Shown one piece after another: positions 34,337 through 42,497 of a stretch of DNA of 64,000 nucleotides. The translations under genes were made by a program, and so were the position numbers. The DNA lies in contig JAHBUW010000005.1 of the NCBI GenBank assembly GCA_019637875.1, positions 1 to 64,000 of the forward strand, read 5' to 3'. This DNA is from Pseudobdellovibrionaceae bacterium (GTDB lineage Bacteria > Bdellovibrionota > Bdellovibrionia > Bdellovibrionales > Bdellovibrionaceae). How positions within the stretch are numbered: the first letter of the stretch is position 1; each line of letters starts with the position of its first letter. The notes beneath the pieces are model-generated. The model searched no databases and was not told the origin of the DNA. It worked only from the letters and a program-made list of their open reading frames with translations.

Positions 34337-34633
34337 TTATTTCACGCAGCTGATGTTCGACCCGCCGGCCCCGTTGCCCATGATGAAGCAGGTGATCCCA
34401 TTGTCTTCCGAGGTATAATAGACGGGGGACGCGTACGCGTTTCTCGGCTCGGCGGAAGGTTTACGGCCGGATTTTTCAGCGGCCAAGATGTCCGTCGGCA
34501 ACTCGCCCGCCTTCTGTCCGTCTTTGAACAAAGGATATCGTTTCCCTTGATAGATCACGCCGGACTCGCCCGCGATGGCCAGGCCACCCCACATCAAAAA
34601 AGCCGCACCCAAGAACCATCCGAACTTTGCCAT
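34337..34633 (-). CDS. Small exported protein of unknown function
   Basis: 98 residues with a signal peptide (FGWFLGAAFLMWGGLAIAGE). The mature part is about 77 residues and ends in GITCFIMGNGAGGSNISCVK, with two cysteines that could form a disulphide. A strong AAGGGGGG site precedes the start at 34633. It is convergent with rodA. No family recognised. Confidence 0.7.
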   Translation of the reverse strand: MAKFGWFLGAAFLMWGGLAIAGESGVIYQGKRYPLFKDGQKAGELPTDILAAEKSGRKPSAEPRNAYASPVYYTSEDNGITCFIMGNGAGGSNISCVK

Positions 34634-34653
34634 GAGACCCCCCTTCTTCGTGA

Positions 34654-34681
34654 GAAAGCGGTTCGACAGCGAACCGCTTTC
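34654..34681. terminator. Perfect 12-base-pair hairpin between two unknown genes
   Basis: GAAAGCGGTTCG (34654-34665) and CGAACCGCTTTC (34670-34681) with a 4-base loop lie downstream of the 35631-34735 gene. There is no T-tract on either strand, so this may be a terminator that needs other factors, an RNA stabiliser, or a protein site. Confidence 0.55.
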
Positions 34682-34734
34682 CGAAAAGGCTAACGACCGA
34701 GCGCGGGACTGTCAGCAAGAAATCCGGGCCCTTC

Positions 34735-35631
34735 TTACTTCGCCTTGGGTTGGAACTTCATCATGCCGTGATCGTTTTGCACGTCGACCAGCCGTTCGAT
34801 GCGCGCGAACTCGGCCGCTTGAACGGACGCGTCTCCTGCGCGCTCCAGTGGATAGAACGTCACCAGCCGCCCCTCGACGAACACGCCGTAGACTTCGCGG
34901 ACACCGAGAATCTTCGCCAAATCGGCGTGCAACTGGACCGCGCGCAAACGAGCGTCCGAACGCCCCCATAATTTCGAGATCCGTTCTTTGAGATGCCACT
35001 CTTTCTCGAACATTTCGAAAACAACTTGAGTCAGGATCCCGAGCAAGAGCGCGGTCCCGAGATTCAGACCGAACCAAAACGTCGAAAGTTCGTTCCTTCC
35101 GCCAATGCCGAAAATCAAACTGACCAACGGATAATAAATGACGGTCGAGATCATGCCGATCATTCCGAACACGAAGTTATCTTTGCTGGAGACGTAACCG
35201 GAAAAGTAATGTTGCCGGTAAGGCTCCCACCGGATGTAAATCCCTTGCCGCGTATCGAGCTTTCGCTTGATGTTGAAGAGGACGTATCCGTAAGACCGGC
35301 CCTCATACGTCGAGCTCGACGCCACTTCGAGCGTTCCCCATTCCGTCAGACTTCCCTGACCGGGAAGCCCCGAACCTCGCTCCAGAAGCGAATCCGACGC
35401 GAGGTATTGGATCGCCTCGTGATGGGCTTTCGGGGGATCCGACGGATCGGGAAAAGAGATGTGTTCGAAGCGCAGAAGTTGATCGAACCCCCGCATGGCC
35501 AGAATGACGGGAAGATAGAGCATGACCTCGAGGACCTCGCCCTCGACATCCAATCTGAGCGCAAAAATGGCGAAGATCGACCCCAATCCCAAAACGATCT
35601 GCAACAGCGCCTTGAAACGTTCCGTGAACAT
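34735..35631 (-). CDS. Membrane protein with WEP-motif domain, larger paralogue
   Basis: 298 residues. Two N-terminal membrane segments (LLQIVLGLGSIFAIFALRL and VMLYLPVILAMRG) are followed by a soluble domain (about 60-150) with GRSYGYVLFNIKRKLDTRQG and IYIRWEP. Two more membrane segments lie at about 155-210, followed by a cytoplasmic C-terminus of about 85 residues. It shares its architecture and the GR-YG-V...RWEP core with the product of 35693-36319, the next gene upstream; the two look like an old duplication. Function unknown. Ribosome site AGAGGG. Confidence 0.75.
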   Translation of the reverse strand: MFTERFKALLQIVLGLGSIFAIFALRLDVEGEVLEVMLYLPVILAMRGFDQLLRFEHISFPDPSDPPKAHHEAIQYLASDSLLERGSGLPGQGSLTEWGTLEVASSSTYEGRSYGYVLFNIKRKLDTRQGIYIRWEPYRQHYFSGYVSSKDNFVFGMIGMISTVIYYPLVSLIFGIGGRNELSTFWFGLNLGTALLLGILTQVVFEMFEKEWHLKERISKLWGRSDARLRAVQLHADLAKILGVREVYGVFVEGRLVTFYPLERAGDASVQAAEFARIERLVDVQNDHGMMKFQPKAK

Positions 35632-35692
35632 CGAAACCCTCTTCTATGGCCGACCACGCCCGGTGAGGAGCGCCTCGAGACGTGAGAACTCT

Positions 35693-36319
35693 TCAAGATT
35701 CGACGAGGTTGAATTCCGTGACGGCGAAATCGGATATCCACTCCGTCATCCGATGAGACGAACCGACCGATTGCTCAAAGACGCGATCCAAGATGAAATA
35801 GGCGAGGATCGAGGTGACGACCCCCCACGCCGCGCCGACCTTCGCTTGGCCCATTTCGTAAACGCCGTCCAGGCGCGGTTTCGGACCCGGTTCCCACATC
35901 ACGAAGAGCCCACGCTCCGTGCTCTCGTCCTCCGGAAGACCGTAGGTGACCGTGCCGTAAACACGGCCCGGCTTCACGCGACTTTCCGCCCAGATCTCGA
36001 TCCGCCAGAAGTCCGTTCCCTCCGGAGGAATCAGCGGAAGAGATGCGACATCCCGCACGGGCGTCAGGATCGGCGACGCCCGCAGATAACTCTCGATCCA
36101 ATTTTCGTCGCGCAGAAGCGGTCCGTCTGCGGGAGAGCGTCGCCGGTAACGACGGATGAAACCGAACGCCCGCGAAGTCAGCAGGAACGGCAACGTCGCG
36201 ACGAGGAGCGCCCAGTATCCCATCCCCTCTTGCAGGCCAAAATAGACGGCGACCGCGACGAGAACCGGGATCGCCCTCTCGCTCCAGGTCCGACGATTCT
36301 CTTTGTCGAACAAAGACAC
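35693..36319 (-). CDS. Membrane protein with WEP-motif domain, shorter paralogue
   Basis: 208 residues from a GTG start. Two N-terminal membrane segments (AIPVLVAVAVYFGLQ and WALLVATLPFLLTSRAFGFI), a soluble domain with GRVYGTVTYGLPEDESTERG and LFVMWEP, then one more hydrophobic segment (GAAWGVVTSILAYFIL) and a short tail. The same layout occurs in the next gene downstream (34735-35631), which has an additional C-terminal domain. Function unknown. The start is provisional; GGGGGG lies about 7 bases upstream. Confidence 0.72.
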   Translation of the reverse strand: MSLFDKENRRTWSERAIPVLVAVAVYFGLQEGMGYWALLVATLPFLLTSRAFGFIRRYRRRSPADGPLLRDENWIESYLRASPILTPVRDVASLPLIPPEGTDFWRIEIWAESRVKPGRVYGTVTYGLPEDESTERGLFVMWEPGPKPRLDGVYEMGQAKVGAAWGVVTSILAYFILDRVFEQSVGSSHRMTEWISDFAVTEFNLVES

Positions 36320-36338
36320 CGCGAACGCCCCCCGGGGT

Positions 36339-36878
36339 TTAGAAGCTCGAATCCGGCCCCTTCAAGAACTCGAGCTCTTCCGGTGTCGTATCCCGCCCCA
36401 GAAAAACGTTGCGGTGCGGGTAACGACCGAAGCGATCAATGATCGCTTTGTGCTTCAGCTCGAAGTTCAATTGCGTTTCAAAACCGGGTCCGCTGAACAG
36501 CTCGACCGCGCGCACGTGCTCGGCCGGATCTTCGCTATGCATGAACGGCATGTACAAGAACGTCCGCTGCTCGACGGGAAGATCGCGGTCCTGACCGGTC
36601 GCGATCGCCGCTTTCGCCAGATCCAACGCGAGCGCGTCCTGCGCGAAAGCCTTCGCCGTATCCCGGTGGATATTGCGCGAGAATTGGTCCAGCAGCAGAA
36701 CTTCCGCAAGGCGGTTTTGCATCGTATCCCGCCAGTGGGTCAGCTCGCCGCGGGCCGCAGCCTCGTGAATTTCGCCGAAACGATCGCGCATTTGGTCGTC
36801 CAGCCAACGGCTTTTCACAAACCATTGCTCGGGAGCGAGCTCCTTGAACCAATATTGAAAGATGCTTTGCGCGTTCAT
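36339..36878 (-). CDS. DUF924-family protein
   Basis: 179 residues, all helical. DUF924 landmarks: the starting FQYWFKELAPEQWFVKSRWLD, then LLLDQFSRNIHRDTAKAFAQD, FLYMPFMHSEDPAEH and a terminal RFGRYPHRNVFLGRDTTPEE. The family is a TPR-like helical protein of unknown biochemical role. The frame is open upstream to 36962, but the ATG at 36878 follows AGGAGTATTT, and the upstream part overlaps the thioredoxin terminator. Confidence 0.88.
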   Translation of the reverse strand: MNAQSIFQYWFKELAPEQWFVKSRWLDDQMRDRFGEIHEAAARGELTHWRDTMQNRLAEVLLLDQFSRNIHRDTAKAFAQDALALDLAKAAIATGQDRDLPVEQRTFLYMPFMHSEDPAEHVRAVELFSGPGFETQLNFELKHKAIIDRFGRYPHRNVFLGRDTTPEELEFLKGPDSSF

Positions 36879-36922
36879 AAATACTCCTGACTTTAAATAC
36901 TGTGCCCGACGCATGTGCCGGG

Positions 36923-36960
36923 TACAAAATAGAAAAAGGGACCGGTCCGGTCCCTTTTTC
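36923..36960 (-). terminator. Intrinsic terminator after trxA
   Basis: A perfect inverted repeat GAAAAAGGGACC / GGTCCCTTTTTC (36932-36943 and 36949-36960) with a 5-base loop. On the minus strand the stem ends in a T-run followed by TATTTTG, about 28 bases beyond the trxA stop. Confidence 0.9.
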
Positions 36961-36987
36961 AAATCTTCGAATTTGAAACGAGATCGC

Positions 36988-37314
36988 TTAGACGTGTTCT
37001 TTGATGAACTCGAGCAGACGATCCTTGGGCAAGTTCCCCATGACCTGATCCACCGGCTGTCCGCCCTTGAACAGAATCAGCGTGGGGATCGAACGCACCG
37101 AGTATTTCGCCGCGACCTCGGGGCTCGAATCGACGTCGAGTTTCATGACGCGAACTTGAGTTCCCATTTCTTCCGCGACCTCTTCCAGCTTCGGCGCCAG
37201 CGCCTTGCACGGAGGACACCACTCTGCCCAGAAATCGACGAGAACGGGAACATTGGATCCCAGAACCTCGCGTTCAAAGCTCGTGTCGTTAACCGGTGTG
37301 GTGAATTGTCCCAT
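36988..37314 (-). CDS. trxA: Thioredoxin with CPPC active site
   Basis: 108 residues, the standard thioredoxin length, with no signal peptide. It reduces protein disulphides in the cytoplasm. The fold is typical: VLVDFWAEWCPPCKALAPKL, VRVMKLDVDSSPEVAAKYSV, RSIPTLILFKGGQPVDQVMG with the cis-proline. The active site is C33-PP-C36 rather than the classic CGPC, a change known to alter redox behaviour. The start at 37314 has AAGGAGCTTAGC upstream and lies one base after the stop of the degenerate receiver gene, so translation is coupled. Confidence 0.93.
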   Translation of the reverse strand: MGQFTTPVNDTSFEREVLGSNVPVLVDFWAEWCPPCKALAPKLEEVAEEMGTQVRVMKLDVDSSPEVAAKYSVRSIPTLILFKGGQPVDQVMGNLPKDRLLEFIKEHV

Positions 37315-37315
37315 G

Positions 37316-38059
37316 CTAAGCTCCTTCGTCATCAGTTCCCGAGGGCTCATCAAAAAGCGCCTCGGCGAATTTCTTTTTCAGTTCTTTTTGGTCGTCCAAC
37401 TTTTGGAGGTCCCAATCTTTCTTAACGTCCGCCCATTTGTCACGGGCTGACGCTCTTTTCAAGGTGGTGTCGGACGCATTGATGTCAAGACCACCCACCG
37501 CCTTTTCGAAGCGCTTTCGACGCTCCTCGGGGGTCATTCGGCTTTTAATTCGATCTGAGGGGACCGGCGCCTCATTTTGACTGACTTCCGGCAAAGTTGA
37601 AGCGGTCTCGACGCCCGCTCCGCGGACCATTTGGGCTTCGCCGCCACTTTCCGACCACTGGGCCTTGCGCAGCTTTTCCAAGCAGGCCTCGGCGTCCAGT
37701 GCCAGAATTTCGCACATATTGCGCACGAGTTTTTCCGCATCGAACGGGACTTCCAGCATCCGATCCATACGAACCTTCAAGAGGTCCATGGGATTCATTT
37801 TTGCGCCCCGATCGATCCCCAACATGACGGCCCCACTGAAGCCGCGCATCTCTTTGAGTTTCGCGCCGACGCCGAGCGCGGACACCTTCGCCGAGTTCCC
37901 CGACGCGACCACGAGATCCGGTCGGAAGCTCAGCACCTTGTCCGCCAGCCCCACGTCGGTGCCGATCGCCATGACGTCGAAACCCACCTTTTTCAGGAGC
38001 GTTTCCGTGCGGCTGTTTTCGACATAATCATCGCTGATCAACAAAACACGACGGGACAT
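37316..38059 (-). CDS. Degenerate receiver (pseudo-receiver) protein with charged tail
   Basis: 247 residues. The first 115 or so follow a response-regulator fold: VLLISDDYVENSRTETLLKK, then FRPDLVVASGNSAKV and DRMLEVPFDAEKLVRNM. The usual phospho-aspartate (after PDLVVA) is S53, and the conserved lysine of the K-P-F motif is replaced (EVPFD), so it cannot work as a normal phospho-switch. The tail (about 120-247) is polar, with RMTPEERRKRFEKAVGG and a helical DKWADVKKDWDLQKLDDQKE segment. It is tightly coupled to trxA. The role is unknown; binding to a partner independently of phosphate is the natural inference. Confidence 0.75.
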   Translation of the reverse strand: MSRRVLLISDDYVENSRTETLLKKVGFDVMAIGTDVGLADKVLSFRPDLVVASGNSAKVSALGVGAKLKEMRGFSGAVMLGIDRGAKMNPMDLLKVRMDRMLEVPFDAEKLVRNMCEILALDAEACLEKLRKAQWSESGGEAQMVRGAGVETASTLPEVSQNEAPVPSDRIKSRMTPEERRKRFEKAVGGLDINASDTTLKRASARDKWADVKKDWDLQKLDDQKELKKKFAEALFDEPSGTDDEGA

Positions 38060-38103
38060 AATTCAATGTTAGCACTCCGGTTTTCTCGTGTTAACTTCGA
38101 AAA

Positions 38104-39207
38104 ATGAGACTCGGCCTCGGGCGCAGGGCAACAAACTACCTCTTCTTCGAAATGTGGCCCAGCCTCGTCCTCGGCGTCCTCATCTTCGTTTTCATTCTGT
38201 TGATGGCCCAGGCTTTGCGTCTCACCGAAATGGTGCTCGCCCAAGGCATCTCATTTACGGTCGTTTTGGAAATCATGGGTTATTTGTCGATTAGTTTTCT
38301 ACCCGTGATTTTGCCGATGAGCCTGCTTTTCGCCGTGCTTTTGACTTACGGCCGCTTGAGCCAAGAGTCGGAAATGGTCGCGCTGAAAGCGATCGGCTAC
38401 TCGCAATTCGCGTTGACCGTCCCCGCGGTCCTGCTTTCGGTCCTCGTCGCGTTTCTTTCCGCGCAGACCTTCTTCCAACTGGCACCTTGGGGGAACCGTC
38501 AGTTCGAAGTGCTCGTGACGAAGATCGCGTCGACCAAAGCGCAAGCGACTTTGAAAGAGGGCACGTTCTCGGAAGGTTATTTCGACCTCGTCGTCTACGC
38601 GAACAAGGTCGACCAGAAAACCGGCCGCATCGAGAAGGTTTTCATCTACGATGAGCGCTCGGCCGACGTACCGCTCACGATCATTTCGAAGTCGGGTCAG
38701 ATCATTCAAGATCCGAATGCGCCCGGGCATTCAATCTTACTGCAACTTCAAGACGGCAGCATCCACCGCCGGGGCGAAGCGCACACCAAAGTGAACTTCG
38801 GCACCTTCGAGGTCCGCCTGAGCGATCCGGTCACCGAAGAGATCCGCGCGAAATCGCCCCCGTCCCTCACCATGGACGAAATCCGCGAACGCCTGACCCA
38901 AGAAACCCTCAGCGAAGAGGATCGCCGCAACGCTTTGATCGAATACCACAAACGCATCGCCATCAGCGTCGTGTGCGTGATCTTCGGTCTTTTGGGCGTG
39001 GGCCTTGGCACGCAGACCAATCGCCGCGACTCGAAGGGCGGCGGATTCATCACGAGCCTGGGTGTCGTGATTTTATATTGGATCTTGTACATCGGCTTTG
39101 AAGGCGCAGCCAGAAACGCGCAACTTCCCGTCGCGCTCGCGATCTGGAGCCCGAACATCCTTTTCGGCGCCTACGCCGTGAAGCGACTGAAAGACATCTG
39201 GCACTAG
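38104..39207 (+). CDS. lptF: LptF/LptG-family lipopolysaccharide transport permease
   Basis: 367 residues. With LptB and a partner permease it would extract lipopolysaccharide from the inner membrane. Three N-terminal membrane segments (for example LVLGVLIFVFILLMAQALRL), a periplasmic beta domain at about 130-260 (FSEGYFDLVVYANKVDQKTG), and three C-terminal segments (ISVVCVIFGLLGVGLGTQTN) form the YjgP/YjgQ layout. LPISLLF-like VILPMSLLFAVLLTYGRLSQ and ESEMVALKAIGYS are family signatures. F versus G is not decided by sequence here; the partner permease is not in the window. Confidence 0.85.
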   Translation: MRLGLGRRATNYLFFEMWPSLVLGVLIFVFILLMAQALRLTEMVLAQGISFTVVLEIMGYLSISFLPVILPMSLLFAVLLTYGRLSQESEMVALKAIGYSQFALTVPAVLLSVLVAFLSAQTFFQLAPWGNRQFEVLVTKIASTKAQATLKEGTFSEGYFDLVVYANKVDQKTGRIEKVFIYDERSADVPLTIISKSGQIIQDPNAPGHSILLQLQDGSIHRRGEAHTKVNFGTFEVRLSDPVTEEIRAKSPPSLTMDEIRERLTQETLSEEDRRNALIEYHKRIAISVVCVIFGLLGVGLGTQTNRRDSKGGGFITSLGVVILYWILYIGFEGAARNAQLPVALAIWSPNILFGAYAVKRLKDIWH

Positions 39208-39229
39208 GAAGCGAAGAAACGAGGACCTC

Positions 39230-39865
39230 GTGGATCCGAAATTCTGGCACCAACGCTGGCAAGACCGCCAAATCGGCTTTCACCGTGCCGACGTCAACCC
39301 CCTGCTCGCGGACCACGTCGAACGCCTTTCACTCAAACCCGGCCAGCGGATCTTCGTTCCGCTCTGCGGGAAATCCGTCGACCTCGGGTGGCTTCGGGGC
39401 CGGAGATACTCGGTCGTCGGCGCCGAACTCCATGAGCCCGCCGTCCAAGAGCTCTTTCAAGAGCTCGGGGTCACGCCGGAGGTCGCCACCGTGGGGAACC
39501 TGAAACGTTACCGCGCCCCGGGGCTTGAGGTGTTCGCGGGTGATCTCTTCGATCTTGCACCGAATGCGCTCGGCCCGGTGGAAGCCGTTTACGACCGCGC
39601 CGCCTTGGTCGCACTCCCCGAGCCGATCCGCCGCCGGTACGCCAGCCACCTGCTCACCTTAACCGATGGCGCGCCCCAACTGTTGATCACCTACACTTAC
39701 GATCAAACCCGGGCCGACGGTCCGCCTTTTTCGGTGACGCCCGAGTTCGTCACCGACGTTTATGCCGCGAAGTTCACGCTCCACAACATCCACCGCGAAG
39801 ACGTCGATGGCGGCCTCAAAGGCCTCCCCGCCACCGAAACCGTCTGGTTGCTCACCCAAAAATAG
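39230..39865 (+). CDS. tpm: Thiopurine S-methyltransferase-family protein
   Basis: 211 residues. An S-adenosylmethionine-dependent methyltransferase of the bacterial TPMT type, which methylates sulphur, selenium or tellurium compounds. Landmarks: FWHQRWQDRQIGFHRADVNP at the start, RIFVPLCGKSVDLGWL (SAM pocket), VVGAELHEPAV, and AVYDRAALVALPEPIRRRYA. The GTG start at 39230 follows GAGGACCTC. It follows the LptF gene by 22 bases. The physiological substrate is not evident. Confidence 0.9.
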   Translation: MDPKFWHQRWQDRQIGFHRADVNPLLADHVERLSLKPGQRIFVPLCGKSVDLGWLRGRRYSVVGAELHEPAVQELFQELGVTPEVATVGNLKRYRAPGLEVFAGDLFDLAPNALGPVEAVYDRAALVALPEPIRRRYASHLLTLTDGAPQLLITYTYDQTRADGPPFSVTPEFVTDVYAAKFTLHNIHREDVDGGLKGLPATETVWLLTQK

Positions 39866-39892
39866 AAACGCGCCTCTTCTCGCGCGCGTTTC
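39859..39892 (-). terminator. Hairpin with T-tract on the minus strand, at the tpm stop
   Basis: GAAACGCGC (39865-39873) pairs with GCGCGTTTC (39884-39892). On the minus strand it is followed by TATTTTTGGG, a terminator tail, so it would stop transcripts coming leftward from dprA or from the intergenic region. On the plus strand only A's follow. Confidence 0.6.
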
Positions 39893-40178
39893 AAAAAATA
39901 AGGGAGAAGGCCCGTCGTCCTTTTCGTGCAGTTTCCATCGCACGAGAACGATCCGGGCTTCCCTTGATATTCAGTTTTGGATTTTTAAATTAAGTATTGA
40001 GGGAGTTTTTAGAAAATGAGCGATGCAGCAGCATCCCTACTACTACGGTCATCCGTGACCACATCGCCCCTCCCTGAAAATGAGTGTAGAAGGAAGAGCG
40101 AAAGAAAGACAAAAGAATTTTTTAGTATTTTTCAGATTTTCGAGAGGGAAAACATGCGTCGAGAACCTCGATCTAGAT
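39866..40178. other. AT-rich intergenic region with a structured element
   Basis: 313 bases between the convergent tpm and dprA genes with no credible gene. At 39900-39965 a long imperfect inverted repeat could fold as nested stems: AAGGGA with TCCCTT, GCCCG with CGGGC, TCGT with ACGA, and TCGTGC/GCACGA closing a 10-base loop. An AT-rich stretch follows (TTTTTAAATTAAG and further T-runs up to about 40140). A 13-codon open frame at 40154 (start ATGCGTCGAG, preceded by GAGAGGG) is too short to call. The base composition differs sharply from the flanking GC-rich genes. Confidence 0.5.
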
Positions 40179-41153
40179 CTAGTGATCGACACTGATGACG
40201 CCCCTATCTGTAGATGAAGATTTAAGAGCGTGATAAGAATTCCTGATTTCTACATGAAAAAAAACTGACAATTCTTGAGCATCCCGCACCATCGTGGCGC
40301 CTTCATTGATCAAATCCAGTGAGCCCGCGAACTGCGAATCGTAGGGTGCACCGGGAACAACGAACACCGCGCGCGACTGATCTGCGGCGGCTTTCGCGGT
40401 GAGCAGCGTGCCGCTGCGGCGACGGGCTTCGACAATCAAAACTCCGTCTGAAAACGCCGAGATCAGCCGATTTCTTTCTCCAAAATAGGGCTTACGCATC
40501 GTCGCTCCCGGCGCGTACTCGCTGACGAAGCAGCCCCCACTGCGCAAAATGTCTTCGCGCCAACGCTCGAGTTCTCGAGGGTAGATTTGATCGAAACCCG
40601 ACGGCAGAAACACGACCGTCGGACGTCCCTTACGCAGGGCCGTGCGGTGCGCGCACTGATCCACGCCACGCGCGCCGCCACTCAGCAGATTCACGTCCAC
40701 TTCGCGACGTAAAAATTCGCCCAGCTCCGTCTCCAACCACTCGAGCGAAGGCCGCGAAACTTCACGGCTGCCGACGACCGCAAGCAATGGCGTCTCGAGA
40801 AGTTGCGCCGCCCCTAAGACGAAGAGTCCCCGTGGCGGATCGGTGAGTCCACGCAACTTCGTCCGCGGCCAAAGGGGACTCGAGGGCAGAAGCAAGGCGT
40901 AGCCCTTCGCACTCCAGGTTCGCACGGCGTCCTTCGCCACTTCCAGCTCCGCCTCGGTGAGTGGTGGAAGCCCGGCCAGCATCAACGAACGGCTTTCCAT
41001 CTTGGGGATGACCTCAAGGATCGCATCACCGTCTTGATCTAAGTCCAGCGTGAGGCTACGAAATTCACAATAGATGTCGAAGTAAAATTCCGCCGGCGCG
41101 ACTCGCGTCGCGTAGCGGTTCCAGAAAATGTAATCGAAAAGTCGGACGCTCAT
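40179..41153 (-). CDS. dprA: DNA-processing protein A (DprA/Smf)
   Basis: 324 residues. DprA loads RecA onto incoming single-stranded DNA during transformation. The Rossmann core is clear: LLAVVGSREVSRPS, NLLSGGARGVDQCAHRTALR, VFLPSGFDQIYPRELERW, GERNRLISAFSDGVLIVEAR, RSGTLLTAKAAADQ and VVPGAPYDSQFAGSLDLINE. A non-conserved N-terminal 90 residues precede it, and there is little room for the C-terminal winged helix found in many homologues. A ComEC-like gene lies about 3.3 kb away, hinting at DNA uptake. Confidence 0.92.
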   Translation of the reverse strand: MSVRLFDYIFWNRYATRVAPAEFYFDIYCEFRSLTLDLDQDGDAILEVIPKMESRSLMLAGLPPLTEAELEVAKDAVRTWSAKGYALLLPSSPLWPRTKLRGLTDPPRGLFVLGAAQLLETPLLAVVGSREVSRPSLEWLETELGEFLRREVDVNLLSGGARGVDQCAHRTALRKGRPTVVFLPSGFDQIYPRELERWREDILRSGGCFVSEYAPGATMRKPYFGERNRLISAFSDGVLIVEARRRSGTLLTAKAAADQSRAVFVVPGAPYDSQFAGSLDLINEGATMVRDAQELSVFFHVEIRNSYHALKSSSTDRGVISVDH

Positions 41154-41191
41154 GGCCCAGTGTCATCGCAAGGGCTAAGCCAAGCTCAGAT

Positions 41192-42466
41192 CTATTCCGT
41201 GAGCATCGCGGGGGTCGTCGTGTCCCCCACCCGGATATCTTCGAGGGATTTGACCACGATCGCCGTCGAAACCCGACCGCCGACGCGGACCACTTGAAGC
41301 TCACCAATTTCGGCCGGATTTTCGCGGATCAAAAGATCCGCGTTGCGCAGCGAAGGATTGCGGTAAACGGGAACGTGCGTCCCGACCGCGAGCCCCTGGT
41401 TCGAGCCGGCGTTCAGATAGACGATGTTGTACATCCCGAAAAGCCGGCGCTCGGCCGAGAACTCTCCGCCGATGATCTTCCCGTTCACCGGACTCATGGA
41501 GCCGCCCCCGGCGGGCACCATCGACGGAAGCTCTTCACTGACCAAGATATCGCCGCGCGAAACGTGCGAAACCGACTTCACGACGCGCGCACGGTAAACA
41601 CCCTCGGCCGAGTTCACGGGGGCCTCCACCTCGAGCATCCCACCGATCCCGTAAGCGAGCGCTTCCGGGGCGCCACGCACCGGCCCCTGACGGCGGACCG
41701 ACATCAGTCGCATCCCTTGGCTGAGCCCCGATCCCTTGATCAGGATCGTCTGCCCTTCACCCGCCGTCGAAAAACCGAGCTCCGAGCCGAGGACCTCGCC
41801 CGCGCCTTGAACTTCCGTGTCCGAGACAAAATGATTCACGGACAACGGCACGTTGTCGGTGGGCGCGCGCGTCACGGTCGAAAGCTCCAAGAGCGCCGAC
41901 TTCTTCGGATCGCGGTGATAGACGTAACCGGGAATCGAGCGCGGAAAGCTCCGCGGAGGGGCTTGCGAACGTGACGGCGGCGGGATCTTCAACTGCCCGA
42001 GGTCGATATCGATATACTGACCGATGACGGGCTTCGCCGGAGCGGCGGGCGCCGCATTCGGATCGACCGGCGGATCCGCTTGGGGCGTCGCGGGGGCATT
42101 GCCGACCGCGAGCGAAGGGGGTTCCGCGGCGGTTCCCAATTGGAAACTTACGACCCCCGAGGGTGCGATTTCGTGCGGGTTATAGATGTCGGTGTTGAGG
42201 GACCAAATTTTCGGCCAGAAATTCGGATCACCGAAGAAGGTTTCCGAAATACCCCAGAGCGTGTCGCCCTTCTGGATGGTGTAGGTCTGATCTTTCGCGC
42301 GGCCCAGGGCCTCGCTCCATTTTTCCGGAGACGTCGGATTCGCGTAATAGTTGCGGTAGATTTGGTGCAGACGCTGCTCTTTACGGGCGTCCGCGCCTTC
42401 CTGTGCGAAAGCCGAAGGCCCCGTTCCTACGAGCACCACGATCACGGGCGCGAATTTCATCCACAT
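41192..42466 (-). CDS. Exported LysM-domain protein
   Basis: 424 residues with a signal peptide (FAPVIVVLVGTGPSAFAQEG). One LysM domain (about 60-105: YTIQKGDTLWGISETFFGDP, then FWPKIWSLNTDIYNPHEI) should bind peptidoglycan. A Pro/Ala-rich linker (about 115-150) leads to a long beta-rich C-terminal region (GYVYHRDPKKSALLEL, GQTILIKGSGLSQGM, VGTHVPVYRNP) without a recognised name. Similar LysM proteins with a long C-terminal half occur in predatory and gliding delta-proteobacteria, but that is background, not proof. Ribosome site AAGGA. Confidence 0.82.
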   Translation of the reverse strand: MWMKFAPVIVVLVGTGPSAFAQEGADARKEQRLHQIYRNYYANPTSPEKWSEALGRAKDQTYTIQKGDTLWGISETFFGDPNFWPKIWSLNTDIYNPHEIAPSGVVSFQLGTAAEPPSLAVGNAPATPQADPPVDPNAAPAAPAKPVIGQYIDIDLGQLKIPPPSRSQAPPRSFPRSIPGYVYHRDPKKSALLELSTVTRAPTDNVPLSVNHFVSDTEVQGAGEVLGSELGFSTAGEGQTILIKGSGLSQGMRLMSVRRQGPVRGAPEALAYGIGGMLEVEAPVNSAEGVYRARVVKSVSHVSRGDILVSEELPSMVPAGGGSMSPVNGKIIGGEFSAERRLFGMYNIVYLNAGSNQGLAVGTHVPVYRNPSLRNADLLIRENPAEIGELQVVRVGGRVSTAIVVKSLEDIRVGDTTTPAMLTE

Positions 42467-42497
42467 GCAGACAATCCTTGTCGACTGGGGCTAGGGC

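Noticed and set aside
40154-40195. 13-codon open frame preceded by GAGAGGG
   Set aside because: Too short to separate from chance and it runs into the dprA 3' end on the opposite strand.
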